Shown here: piece by piece, positions 24,186 to 35,314 of the stretch
Layout of the letters: each line of letters starts with the position of its first letter
How positions within the stretch are numbered: position 1 is the stretch's first letter
From: Erigeron canadensis
Taxonomy: Eukaryota; Streptophyta; Magnoliopsida; Asterales; Asteraceae
Length of the DNA: 64,000 nt
Assembly (NCBI RefSeq): GCF_010389155.1
Contig: NC_057761.1
Span: 50,144,213-50,208,212, forward strand
Direction: 5' to 3'
Notes under the pieces: model-generated
Database searches by the model: none
What the model saw: the letters and a program-made list of their open reading frames with translations, nothing else
What the model was told of the DNA's origin: nothing
Translations under genes and position numbers: made by a program

Positions 24186-26111
24186 CGAGTTATTTCTTTA
24201 TTCAAATGATTCTGGAGATAAAATATTACAAGTAGTTTAGATATATATTACTGGTCTAATTGAGATGTCTAGTGATCATTTTCAAGACCATCATCTCCAA
24301 GATTACACTTAACATCTGAAATTTCTTATAAAGAGATCCATAATGTTAATTAAATAGTACTCGTATTAGTCTTGATCACCTCCAAATAATCAAAAAAGTA
24401 AAATATTGAGACTATAGAATCAAAACAATATTATAATATCTCAATATTGAGACAGATTTTAGTATTTAGTATTTTGATTCAGATAATGTAGTAATACTTA
24501 CTAATGAGATATCTCATTTAATTTCTTTTTAGTTATCAATAATTCAACATTAATCACTCTCAAGTTTCAAGTTTTCAAAACCGATCATACTTTGTGTTTT
24601 TAGATTTAATGCTTTTCAGAAACCATAATATTTTATTGAAAGTTTACGCTACGTAAAACAAATCATATAGTTCACGTACTGATGATACTCCTAACACCTA
24701 CCTAGACGCGACCTTGTTTGAATCAGATATATACATTATAGGGACTGATATTCGTATCATAGTTTTTTATACTTTACCACAATGTTAAAATATAACATGT
24801 GATACAATAATTTAATACACGATTGTGGTGAAATAAATAAAAAAAATGGTACGAATATCAATTCTCATACGTTATAGTAATTATAGTAAGTCGCAATGCA
24901 ACAATGCATGATATAATTGTCAAATACATTGATTTGATTATAAGCTAACTTGAGAGAAAACCAAATGTGAAAACAATCTCCAATTATTACAAATCAGAAC
25001 CGTTGAATTCGAAACATCCATTTGTATGTAGCGTCATGTGCAAACATGTGCCTCCAACTAAGAGTACAAAAGAGTGTTTTGGACTATCATTGGTATTATT
25101 TTATTCAAGTGAATTTAGAGAGTGATTGGACACGAATGTGTTGTAAAATCTGATAATTTATATTTTAGTGTTTTGACGATTTTGGGGGTTAATTTATTTT
25201 TTGAATACTTAGTATTAATCTAAGAATTGCCCTTTATAGAAGGATTGATATGGAATCTTGTAACAATGATTTTGGTCTGAAGAAATGTAAGTTAAAGTCT
25301 AATTAAACGTTGAGTTTTGCTATTAAATTGTGGTCGTGTCTTCAAATGGGCGGACATATGTGTTTTTCTCGGATTGTGAGACTAATGGGCCTGGTTTTGT
25401 TCAATTGAATTGGGCTAGCTGTCGATAGTCTTTAGCCATCAAGTTATCTCGGTCGAAGTTCAAGTTATTAATTATTTAATTCCCCGTTAGGAAAAAAATT
25501 CTAAGAATGATATATGTGTGGGTAAAGTTGTATATTGCACCGTACGTAAGCCTCTAAGGTAATTTAATATTGTATGTGTATTTCTTATGAGAACTTAATT
25601 TGGATTAAGATCCTTTTAAATTTGAACAATTTTATAGGTGGAGTTGAAAGAATATCAACATTTGGATTAAAATCAAAGATCATGATTTAAATTTGATATT
25701 TAAATCTTGACCATTCATTTTAAGGCTAAGGATTGTCCAACTTTAACTTTAAAATTAATCTCAACTTTAAAGGATCCTTATCCAGGAACTTTTTGTTGGT
25801 GAGTTCTATTTTTGAATGTGAAATGGGTATGTTTCTATCAACACTCTAACATTGATAATGAATGTGTTAAATTAAAATGTGCTTTAAATATATTTATATA
25901 CAGTATAAGACAACATTAATTATAGTCATTACAGTTATTATTAGTGTACATTAAAAAGGTTAGATTTTTAAAATAAAAAAATTCACCTTTAAATTATGTT
26001 ATAAAAATTAACAAGATATGTGAATAAAATATATAGATTTGAAGATATGTATAACAAAAGATTATGATAAATGTTTAAAATCAAATATGGAAGAAAAATG
26101 GAAAACCGAAA
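24186..26111. other. AT-rich intergenic interval
   Basis: No gene or bounded element was found in this stretch. A short inverted pair (TCTCAATATTGAGA) lies near 24438. Confidence 0.35.
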
Positions 26112-26273
26112 TTCATGTAAAACTGATGGTAAAAAATCAGGCATATTTACAGTATTATATTTTTAAGTCCTTATTTACAAATTAGCTTTAAAATCATGTA
26201 AAACTTATAGTAAAAAATCAGGCATATTTACAGTATTATATTTTTAAGTCCTTATTTACAAATTAGCTTTAAA
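26112..26273 (+). repeat. 81-base tandem duplication
   Basis: The unit starting TCATGTAAAACT and running through CAGGCATATTTACAG is present twice head to tail with few differences, so the duplication is recent. Confidence 0.85.
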
Positions 26274-26340
26274 AAACTATCTAATGGCACAATATATAGT
26301 AAATTAAATTATATATCCCGTGACTTTTATATTGTAAGTT

Positions 26341-27234
26341 CAGAGGGAGAGGAGTCATGCCTCCCAGAATTTCATCCCTCTTAAATTCTACCAATCAAAT
26401 ACCTCCAACTCAATTTTTCTTTTCAACCCTCCCAACCATCATTCCCAACCATTTTCAATGGCACATTTTCAACCCTCTCAATTTTTTTTTTCTTTTTCAT
26501 TTAATTTAATCAAACTTCTTCTTTTTTAATAAAAACTTAAATATTTCATTAAAATTAAACTAAACATTACATAAACATGAATTAAAAAGTACATAACAAC
26601 ATAAACCAAAACTAAAATGCTACATAATAATGAAGACAACTAAATCAAACTCGCAACTGATGGTGGCTGCATCGCTGGATCGTCAAGGTATGATAAGTCT
26701 AAAGCCGATACATGCGCCGTGAGATATGACCGTCAAGGTGTGATCGTCAAGGTCTCGATCGATATACTTACAGTGTTGGAAAAGGTGCCGGTATCTTCAA
26801 GCTCGCCGTACACTTGATTAAAAAACTGAAAAGTACTCCCCGTAGATGAATCATCTAACTCCGGTGGAACACAAAATGAAGAAGATGAGGAAGAGGAATC
26901 CATTTTTTAGTAATGTGTTTTTTTTTTTTTTTGTGGAAGTGTGAAGATATGTTTTTGTTTGGTGATTTTTTTGGTTAAAAAAGAAGTGTATTTATAGATA
27001 AAAAGGTATGGAAAAATTTTTATTTTTATTTTATTCATGTTCAACGGTCAAAAAGTAGCTGGACCCCACCTCAATTCGCTCCCCCACGCTCCTCTCCAAC
27101 GTTCGAAATCTTCATCCCTCGCAGGGCTTAAAGCCCGTCGACCTCCATGCCGCCGGGATGCTGTTTTGTTGGCGCCGGTGTTTGTTCAGCGGGCTAGGCA
27201 TGCTGCCGGGATGCCGATGACTACTCCTCTACCC
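26341..27234 (-). mobile_element. PIF/Harbinger-like element with truncated open frame
   Basis: Ends GAGGGAGAGGAGTCATG and (reversed) GGGGTAGAGGAGTAGTCAT are similar inverted repeats. TTA follows the right end, while TTC precedes the left. On the minus strand a TATA-like TATAAATA lies near 26990. An ATG at 26903 then opens a serine-rich then acidic frame (MDSSSSSSFCVPPELDD) of about 43 clear residues before it decays. Harbinger elements carry a DNA-binding ORF with a serine-rich start, so this may be its remnant. The 27061-27234 segment is unusually GC-rich and falls inside the element. Confidence 0.5.
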
Positions 27235-28640
27235 CTTAAATATCTTAAATAAGCAATAATATCGTTGTTTTAAAAAAAAGCCTATAATAAGCCATTATAA
27301 AATAAAATCGTCATCTATTTGAAACTACCAATCAAGACTAGTCCACCAACACTCTTGACTTTTGACAAATCATGATTTTTTTTCTTTCCCTAAAGAGAGA
27401 AAATGATAATTAGTCAATTATAAGTTATAGATGTGATGGCAACCTTTTCAAGACTGCCCATAATGTTCATAGCAAATGGCCAAATATTCTTAAATTTCTC
27501 ATTCATTACCCAACAAACACCAAAAACAACACATACCCCATGTTTAATATTTCGAAAGATTTTGAGTATGCAAAACTCCAAAAGGAGTTTCATACATGGG
27601 AGACATTTCTCAATAATTCTTTAAAAATATCTAGACTGATAAGGGGTGATTTTAACCCCATTTAAATATAGAAGACCGTTTACTATTTTTAGACCAAAAA
27701 CAAGATATTGCATATATTATTTAAAAAAACAAATTCAAAAAACCTATAGCAAAAAAACTTAATATGTTTTCGTTTAAACATACTACATTACTACGATAGC
27801 TATATTTTCTTACGACAGTAGCCTAGTAATGGAGAAATTAGAAATACATCATTAATCTTGAAGAGGTATAAAACTATAAATCCAATCCAATATCATTTTA
27901 ACCATAATATTACGTGAGACTAATCAATAAGAGCCGATAAGAAACTGCTATCCATTTCTTACAACCACGAGATTAGACTAACTATCCAATTTTTAGAATA
28001 TAAAGTAGTCATTGGATCAATGTGAATACATACTTGAATGGTGAATTTATACTATAAAAAAGGGTAAATGCCTAGGAACCCCTTAGTCCTATAGAGGAAT
28101 TTTTTCTCTCAAGCTAGTGACCCTGCAACGCTGCCTGGCGATGAGATCTCAGAAACCTTGGCTGGTTGAATATGTTTTTGCAAAGATTCAAACATGGGTG
28201 GCGAATTAATACTAGTGAATGGCATAACAATGTAATAGATTGTTTATGAAAGTAAGAACTTATCCATTGTTTCATACAATTTTGAAATGCTTATCATAAG
28301 ATATACTCTAACCTAATTATTATTAGAGTATCAACAATATTTTTTATTTTTTCTAATTCTAATGAACAGAAAACTTTGATATAGCAAACACTATCGATTC
28401 AATACTGAAAAATAAATATGACAGACAGATTAGTACCATGTTTGACCTTGTAGACTTATCCTATACAAACCATGTTAAAAAAAGTTTGAACCTTTGACAC
28501 AAACAACCATAACCTCGTCAGATCCGTCCACTTGTTGGGTCCTATACTTTACATAATCCTCTGATTTCTTTTCACTCTTTTTCTTTCTGTTGTCAGCCCA
28601 AAACATTTCTCTATTTCCTACTCTATACATATAGTACATA
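27235..28640. other. Intergenic interval before the TIR-NB gene
   Basis: No gene or bounded element is visible. The short frames here are AT-driven. Confidence 0.35.
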
Positions 28641-28646
28641 CACACA

Positions 28647-28656
28647 TGTATATATA
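28647..28656 (+). promoter_or_regulatory. Possible TATA box of the TIR-NB gene
   Basis: TGTATATATAGG lies about 950 bases before the start codon. A 5'UTR with an intron is implied by GTAAGG at 29128 and a TTTTCAG acceptor at 29583. The position is plausible but unproven. Confidence 0.3.
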
Positions 28657-29609
28657 GGTCTTAAACAAGGGTTTAGTACACTTTAGTCTGGTTTGAACTT
28701 GATTGGTTACTGTGAACCAAAAACCCTTCAAAATTTTTGTTTTTCTCAGTTTTACAAAATAGGCAAACCCAAAATACTTAATCTCTACTAAATAATTTTT
28801 TAATAAAAGAATATCTATTTTCCTTTTTTTACTCCCTAAAAAAAGGGGTTTCTGTCAATTTTCAAATCTATTTCTAAAATGGCAAAAGCTTGCTTTTTGG
28901 TAGTTCACTTTCCACAGTTAAAAGATTAGGGTACTTGTCACCATCTTCACATTCAAACTGATACATTTGATGTAACAGTTGACTATCTCATATTAAACCA
29001 AGAAGATTCAAGATTTTTTTTAAGTTTTTAGTTCTTATGTAAATTGAGCAACTGGGGTTTGTTACAATTGTAAAAAGTTTCGATATTTATGAGTAATATT
29101 TGATGATATTTCATGGCTACAAAGCAAGTAAGGATTTTTATCTTTATTTTTTGTTTTTCCAGATCTGAAATAATATTATATTAAGTTTTTTTTATTACAA
29201 GATTCTTTGTGTTTGTAAGTGATTCTTTAGATCTCTAATGCCATTGGGCTTTAATTTTTTTGATTGCCCCAAGATCTTTGCACCTTATTCATGGTTTTAA
29301 TTTTATTTTTCTTTAAATATGTATGAATAATATTGATTTTTATATGTATGTTATTTGTTGTTTTTTGCTTTTATGTTTAGTTGTTTTTTCTTATTTTAGT
29401 AGAAATATATGAATCTCAAATGGAAATTGTTGTGCTTTTTGAATGATTATTTATGTCTTTAAATTTCCTGCATTTTGTGCCAGAAATATGATGGTATTAT
29501 ATTATATGCGAGTATGCAAGTATCTTTTAGGATGCATTTTAGACCAATTTCTTGATACATATCATTATTTTGTTCATTTTCAGATGACTAGAATAAGTTA
29601 TAAGATTGT

Positions 29610-32573
29610 ATGAAAATGGATTTACGAGACGAAAGCTCTAGACTTGGTTCAACTTTGAGGAATTTATCATCTTCATCTTCAGTTTTTCTATCAGCAAATC
29701 AGTCGCCTTTTTTCTCCCCGAGATCATCATTGTCTTGGCAGCCCGCTGATGGTACTATAAACTTTGACTTCCTTATTAGTTGTCGCAAATTTTAATTCTA
29801 TTTTATGCTTGTTGTTAACTTTCAAATAGTTGAACAAATTTATGTTTTAATTCCAGATGGGCCTATACACCCGCCAAGTACATCAAGTGATCCTCAAAAC
29901 TTTCGGCTGATAACCTCCTCAACAGGTGTTTCCACCAGCAATCAGCAGCTATACGCTACCTGCCATGAGAATGAGGCGTTTGAACATAGAGAAAAGTCAA
30001 AGAAAGTCCCACGAAGCCCAATTTCTTCATACACGCCGCCCTCAACCTCTTACGGTCCAACAAGATTAAGAAGCTTTGATGTTTACATAGGATTTCATGG
30101 TAAAAAGCCGTTACTGTCAAGGTTTGTAAATTGGCTTAGAGCTGATTTAGAAGTACAAGGATTGAGTTGTTTCGTTACAGATAGAGCAAAATGTAGAAAC
30201 TCTAGAAAGCATAACATTGTAGAGAAAGCCATGGACGCCTCTACATTTGGGGTCGTTATTTTAACAAGAAAATCATTCAGAAACCCGTATACAATTGAAG
30301 AGCTAAGATTCTTTGCGAGTAAAAAGAATTTGGTCCCGGTTTATTTTGATGTTGGCCCAGATGATTGTCTTGTTAGAGATATAGTGGAGAGACGAGGAGA
30401 GACATGGGAAAGACATGGTGGTGAGCTATGGCTTTTGTATGGTGGGTTAGAAAACGAATGGAAAGACGCAGTCAATGGGTTGACCCGTGTTGATGAATGG
30501 AAGCTTGAGGCCCGTGATGGGAAATGGCGGGATTGTATTCTTCGTGCTGTGACCCTTTTGGCATTGAGACTTGGCCGGAGAAGTGTTGTCGATAGATTAA
30601 CAAAATGGAGTGAAAAAGTTGAGAAAGAAGAGTTTCCTTATCCCCGGAATGACAACTTTATTGGGAGAAAAAAGGAACTTTCTGAGCTTGAATTCATGCT
30701 TTTCGGTGATGTCATTGGGGAAAGGGAACGGGACTATTTTGAACTTAAAGCAAGACCAAGACGAAAGAATCTGATTCATAACTGGGGGAGGAGCAATTCA
30801 ATAGATGAACACAGAAGAGAACCAAAAACTCCTGAGCCTAGAAGTAGAAGAAGAAAAGGAAAAGAACCAGTGGTTTGGAAGGAATCAGAGAAGGAAATCG
30901 AGATGCAAAATGCTGACTTTTCACCAAAACCGAAACCTGGTAGGCGGAAACGGGCTATGAAAGTTGTCTACGGAAAGGGGATAGCTTGTGTTTCTGGTGA
31001 CTCAGGTATAGGTAAAACAGAGTTACTTCTTGAATTCGCCTATCGATTTCATCAAAGGTACAAAATGGTTTTATGGATCGGGGGTGAAAGCAGATACATT
31101 CGACAAAATTACTTGAATTTATGGTCTTTTTTAGAAGTTGATGTGGGGATTGAGTCGGGTTTGGAGAAGAGTAGAACAAAAAGCTTTGAAGAACATGAAG
31201 AAACTGCGATAGCCAGAATAAGAAAGGAGCTTATGAGAAACATTCCGTTTTTGGTAATAATTGACAACTTAGAATCCGAGAAAGACTGGTGGGATCATAA
31301 ACACGTGATCGATCTTCTTCCTCGTTTTGGTGGAGAAACTCATGTACTTATATCCACACGACTCTCCCGGTTGATTAATATGGAACCATTACGGCTTTCA
31401 TACTTATCAGGTGTTGAGGCGATGTCTCTAATGCAAGGAAACATAAATGACCGCCCGGTTGCAGTGTCTGAAATCGACGCATTACGTACGATTGAAGAAA
31501 AGCTTGGGAGGTTGACTTTAGGATTAGCTATTGTTGGAGCGGTTTTATCTGAGCTCCCGATCACTCCTAGTCGACTTTTGGAAACAATTAACCGAATGCC
31601 TTCAAGTGGAAGAGAAAGGGAAAGTAATACCTTAAGGCGAAATATGTTTCTTTTGCAGCTAATTGAGGTTTGTTTCTCGATATTTGACCATGCTGATGGT
31701 CCACGAAGCTTGGCAACCCGAATGGTTCTTGCTAGTGGCTGGTTTGCACCTGGGCCAACTCCGGTTTCATTACTGGCTGTAGCCGCTAAACGGATCCCAG
31801 AAAAACATCACCGTACTAGGCTATGGAGGAAGATTTTGCAGTCATTAACGTGTGGGTGTTCTTCTTTATATGACAAGAAATCTGAAACCGAAGCGTGTTC
31901 TGTCCTTTTACGCTTCAACCTTGCTCGGAGTTGTACTAAAGATGGTTACATACAGTTTAACCAGCTGGTTAAAATGTATGCACGTAAAAGAAGCTCCCCA
32001 GGGACAGCACATGCCGTGGTGCAAACTATTGTGACCCGAGGTACAATCGTACATAACTCGGATCATATTTGGGCAGCATGCTTCCTGTTATTGGGATTTG
32101 GGACCGACCCTGTGGTAATCGAGACAAAAGCTGCAGAATTGCCATTTCTCGTGAAAGAAGTAATCTTACCGCTTGCTATAAGAACATTTATTCGGTTTTC
32201 TCGTTGTACTGCTTCTTTAGAACTCTTGCGGTTGTGCACCAATGCACTTGAAGCCGCCGATGAGGCACTCGTGACACCTGTGGAAAAATGGTTGGATAAA
32301 TCTTTATGTTGGAAACCGATTCAAACTGATGCGCAATTAAACCCTAGTTTATGGCAAGATTTAGCCCTTTCAAGAGCAACTGTTCTTGAAATTAGGGCAA
32401 AATTGATGCTAAGAGGAGGACAATTCGATATCGGGGATGACCTAATTCGGAAAGCAATCTTTATTAGAACTTCTATATGTGGCGAGGATCACCCTGATAC
32501 TGTATCTGCACGTGAAACGCTTAGTAAACTTACTAGACTTCTAGCCAATGTTCAAATTCATACTTCACCATAG
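29610..32573 (+). CDS. TIR-NB protein of the conserved XTNX type
   Basis: Exons 29610-29751 and 29857-32573, joined G|AT in frame, give 952 residues. An inner ATG at 29616 is an alternative start. A Ser-rich N-terminal extension of about 118 residues precedes a TIR domain (about 119-215; FDVYIGFHGKKPLLSRFVNW, then YTIEELRFF, where a Glu aligns with the catalytic Glu of TIR NADases). A basic linker follows (about 345-415; SRRRKGKE, GRRKRAMK). The NB-ARC region has Walker A GDSGIGKTEL (428-437), Walker B FLVIIDNLE (512-520), LISTRLSRL, and a GLPL-like LTLGLAIVGAVLSELP (600-615). The end has a TPR-like GEDHPDTVSARETL and there are no leucine-rich repeats. This layout matches the At4g23440/At5g56220 class, single-copy and widely kept in plants, unlike expanding TNL genes. 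A defence or signalling role is inferred from domains. AATAAA at 32594 follows the stop. Confidence 0.9.
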
Positions 32574-32713
32574 AGTTATACACAAGTTCTTACAATAAAT
32601 CTTTATTTATTTTTACTGGATTTAGAGAATTTTATACCATTTTTGAGTATCTGAGCCGCATTTTCAGCTCTATTTCACCATCTCTCTAGTAAGTGATTGC
32701 ATTTTGTCGTCAG

Positions 32714-32997
32714 ATGGGTTCCAAGGAGATCGGAAGTCTAATGCAGGTAATGCAAGATTCACATAACTATTTTGCCTTTTTAGTAACTTTGTGTTTGGAT
32801 TGACCATTTTTGTACGAATTTAGGATGTCTATACGCTGTTTACAGTAAGAGCTTTCGTTAAATAATTTACAGAAATTTTATCCTATTTTTGCATATTTTT
32901 AATCTGCGCTTCGCAGTTCCTTCTTTCTCGTGAAACACAGGTTGCAATATCTTCTTTGTACCAGACATCACCATCTGGGAGCGACCACAACAAGTAA
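32714..32997 (+). CDS. Candidate split small ORF, 37 residues
   Basis: Two short pieces splice in frame. 32714-32746 encodes MGSKEIGSLMQ and is bounded by CAG before and GT after. 32917-32997, after a TCGCAG acceptor, encodes FLLSRETQVAISSLYQTSP and continues to a TAA. Both pieces are less AT-rich and more protein-like than the surrounding DNA. The locus lies about 140 bases past the TIR-NB stop and just beyond its AATAAA. It could be a tiny independent gene, a spliced 3'UTR of the TIR-NB gene, or an alternative C-terminus. No family is recognised. Confidence 0.35.
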
Positions 32998-34312
32998 CAC
33001 AATAATTTCGATGGTTTATGGGGAAAGCTTCCCCCCTTTTCATATCCTCCAGTTTTGTTCGTAGGGCATTTAGAAATAAGTTTCTGTATGTGATATCCAG
33101 TTCAAATCTAATGATCTAACTTGATTTTGTATTGACCTTTTCCATCCCATATGGAAACTAAGTGGGTTAATACATGTGATTATGGCTGCTAAAAACATGA
33201 AATACACTTTAGTCATTTGAGCTTGTCCAAATTAACTACTTAAGTGAGAATGCTTTCAAATGAATATCTTTCACCTATTTAAGCTTCCAAGCATAGCTGA
33301 TTTTTTTTTATGGAGGCATTTGTAGAATATCTAGAGTTGTTCAATCTCAACCACTGGCAAGTGGCAACAGGGAGCTTGATTCATCAAAAATTAACACCAA
33401 TGGCAACAAATATTAGGTTAAAGAAAATGGTAAATGACTATTATTAGATGTAAAAAGATTTAATATTTTAAATCACTAAATTAACTTGAAGGGTATGGAT
33501 TTTCAAACTTAAAATCAAGTTTTGCTTTGAAGTTTTACTTTCTGATGCATGATTTGCTATGAAGTTGAACTAAACTTGCTACCAGAATTTCTGAACATAC
33601 TTTTACAAAACAGAATTTTCTGAAACATAACATGATAATCTCGCATAATGTGACAATGGAATTTGAGTGAAAGTATTCTACTTCAAATAGCTCATGTCAT
33701 GTTTGTTCAAAAAAAAAAAAAAAAAACTCATGTCATGTCAAGTATATGGTTCCAAAAGTCAACACTAATGACAATGTTCAATTGTGCAAATGAATTTACT
33801 TTTTTTCCCCCCTGAAAGTCAATACTCAATGACAATGTACCAAAAAAAATACATTGTTTTGGCAGCATTCCCATTAGGTCCCTGAAAAACAAATACTACT
33901 TTCCGGTCTCAAAAAAGTTGTCTACCGTACTGTTATAATATATCTCAAAATAATTATCCCACTTTTGGAAAAAAATTAGATATAAAAATACCAACACAAA
34001 GGTTCCTAACAATTGCCAATAACCTTCGTAGGGAGTGTTGAGTCAAGGGTTTAAGCATTGGCTGGGACCTCATGAGCCTCGTGATGGACTTGGGTTATCT
34101 AGCGATGTCTACGTTTGCGGGCATGGGGTCGCCTTTCTACATTGAATTATCCCAGGTAGCCGTGCTTTATTCGTTGGCCGTTAAAAAAAGATCCAGACAA
34201 CTATTGCTACTTATTTTGAGATCGTTCAAGTGATCTCGAATATCATCTATGCAATTTCTTGTTTATAGTTTTGAGTTCTCATATTATATTTAGTTAAAAA
34301 TAAAATTACGAA
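32998..34312. other. Intergenic interval
   Basis: No gene is seen. Around 34020-34180 a less AT-rich block (GGCTGGGACCTCATGAGCC ... GTTGGCCGTTAAAAAAAG) ends in a short A-run and may be a SINE-like remnant, but the promoter boxes are not convincing. Confidence 0.3.
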
Positions 34313-34760
34313 ACTCTAAGAAGTAATTAAATCCTAAACTCTAAGAAGTAATTAAATCTCATATTATATTAGTGACATTTGATGGTCATGAAGACAACTG
34401 AATGTCAGTTGCATATGAGTTGATGTTTGATTGAGTAAATATCAACATCATCACAAAAAAAATAAATAATAATAATAAAATAATCACATGTATGTAAAAT
34501 TGGTTTTATTTTTAATAATAAATATCAACATCATCACAAAAAAATAAATAATAATAATAAAATAATCACATGTATGTAAAATTGGTTTTATTTTTAACCT
34601 TTTTACATTAAAAAACCCACACATCATTTGTCTGCAATTTGACATTTATCTTGATATGAATATAGAAAAATCCATAACCATATTATGTCGTCATATTTTG
34701 ACAGTAAATGACTAAATGCAAACTAATCCCACACATCATTTGTCTGCAATTTGAAATTAA
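34313..34760 (+). repeat. Cluster of short tandem duplications
   Basis: Three independent duplications lie side by side: a 22-base unit (AAACTCTAAGAAGTAATTAA, twice, 34313-34357); an 83-base unit (containing ATCAACATCATCAC, twice, about 34437-34602); and CACACATCATTTGTCTGCAA at 34617 and 34731. Confidence 0.8.
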
Positions 34761-34829
34761 CATACCAGAAAGTTTGTTGCTCTTTTTGATGTCTAGTCCT
34801 CTAGTGACAGTGTAATATCACTTGGAGGT

Positions 34830-35058
34830 TCAGCGTTGTACAACGTTCATTGAACTTGCGTTACCAATGCTCTGACAAGAGATAACTGTGTTCAACATAT
34901 GTGTAAAAGGTGTGCATGGTGGTATAATCCTATCACCATCCTTATGGAAAGTCATCAAACCAAAGAATACATTTGGTTCAAAGATTTCAGTAGAATTTGA
35001 TGGGAAAAGTATCTGACTCATGAGTGTAAAAGAAATCCAGAATGGAACTTCGATTGCC
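34830..35058 (-). other. Unrecognised coding-like fragment
   Basis: On the minus strand, after an AG acceptor at 35058, an open frame of about 75 residues reads AIEVPFWISFTLMSQILFPS, then NVFFGLMTFHKDGDRIIPP, to a stop at 34830. The composition is protein-like rather than AT-driven, but I know no family for it, and no partner exon was found. It may be the end of a lost gene or chance. Confidence 0.25.
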
Positions 35059-35314
35059 TACAAATATTCAACTTGCATCACAGCGAAGAAAAAAGGATCT
35101 ACTTATCTGTAAATTAACAAAGAAAATGGGACCAAATATACCATAAAAAAATGTCATCTTCTAAAAACAAGTTCAACCACTCTACTGTAGTTTAACCAAA
35201 AAACTATAAAACCTTGAAAACATCAACCAATGTGATGACTCTAAGATTCCTAGTATAAAAGATCTTAAATGAAAATTTCACAGTGAAGATGACAAAAAAC
35301 AACTTTTGTATAAA

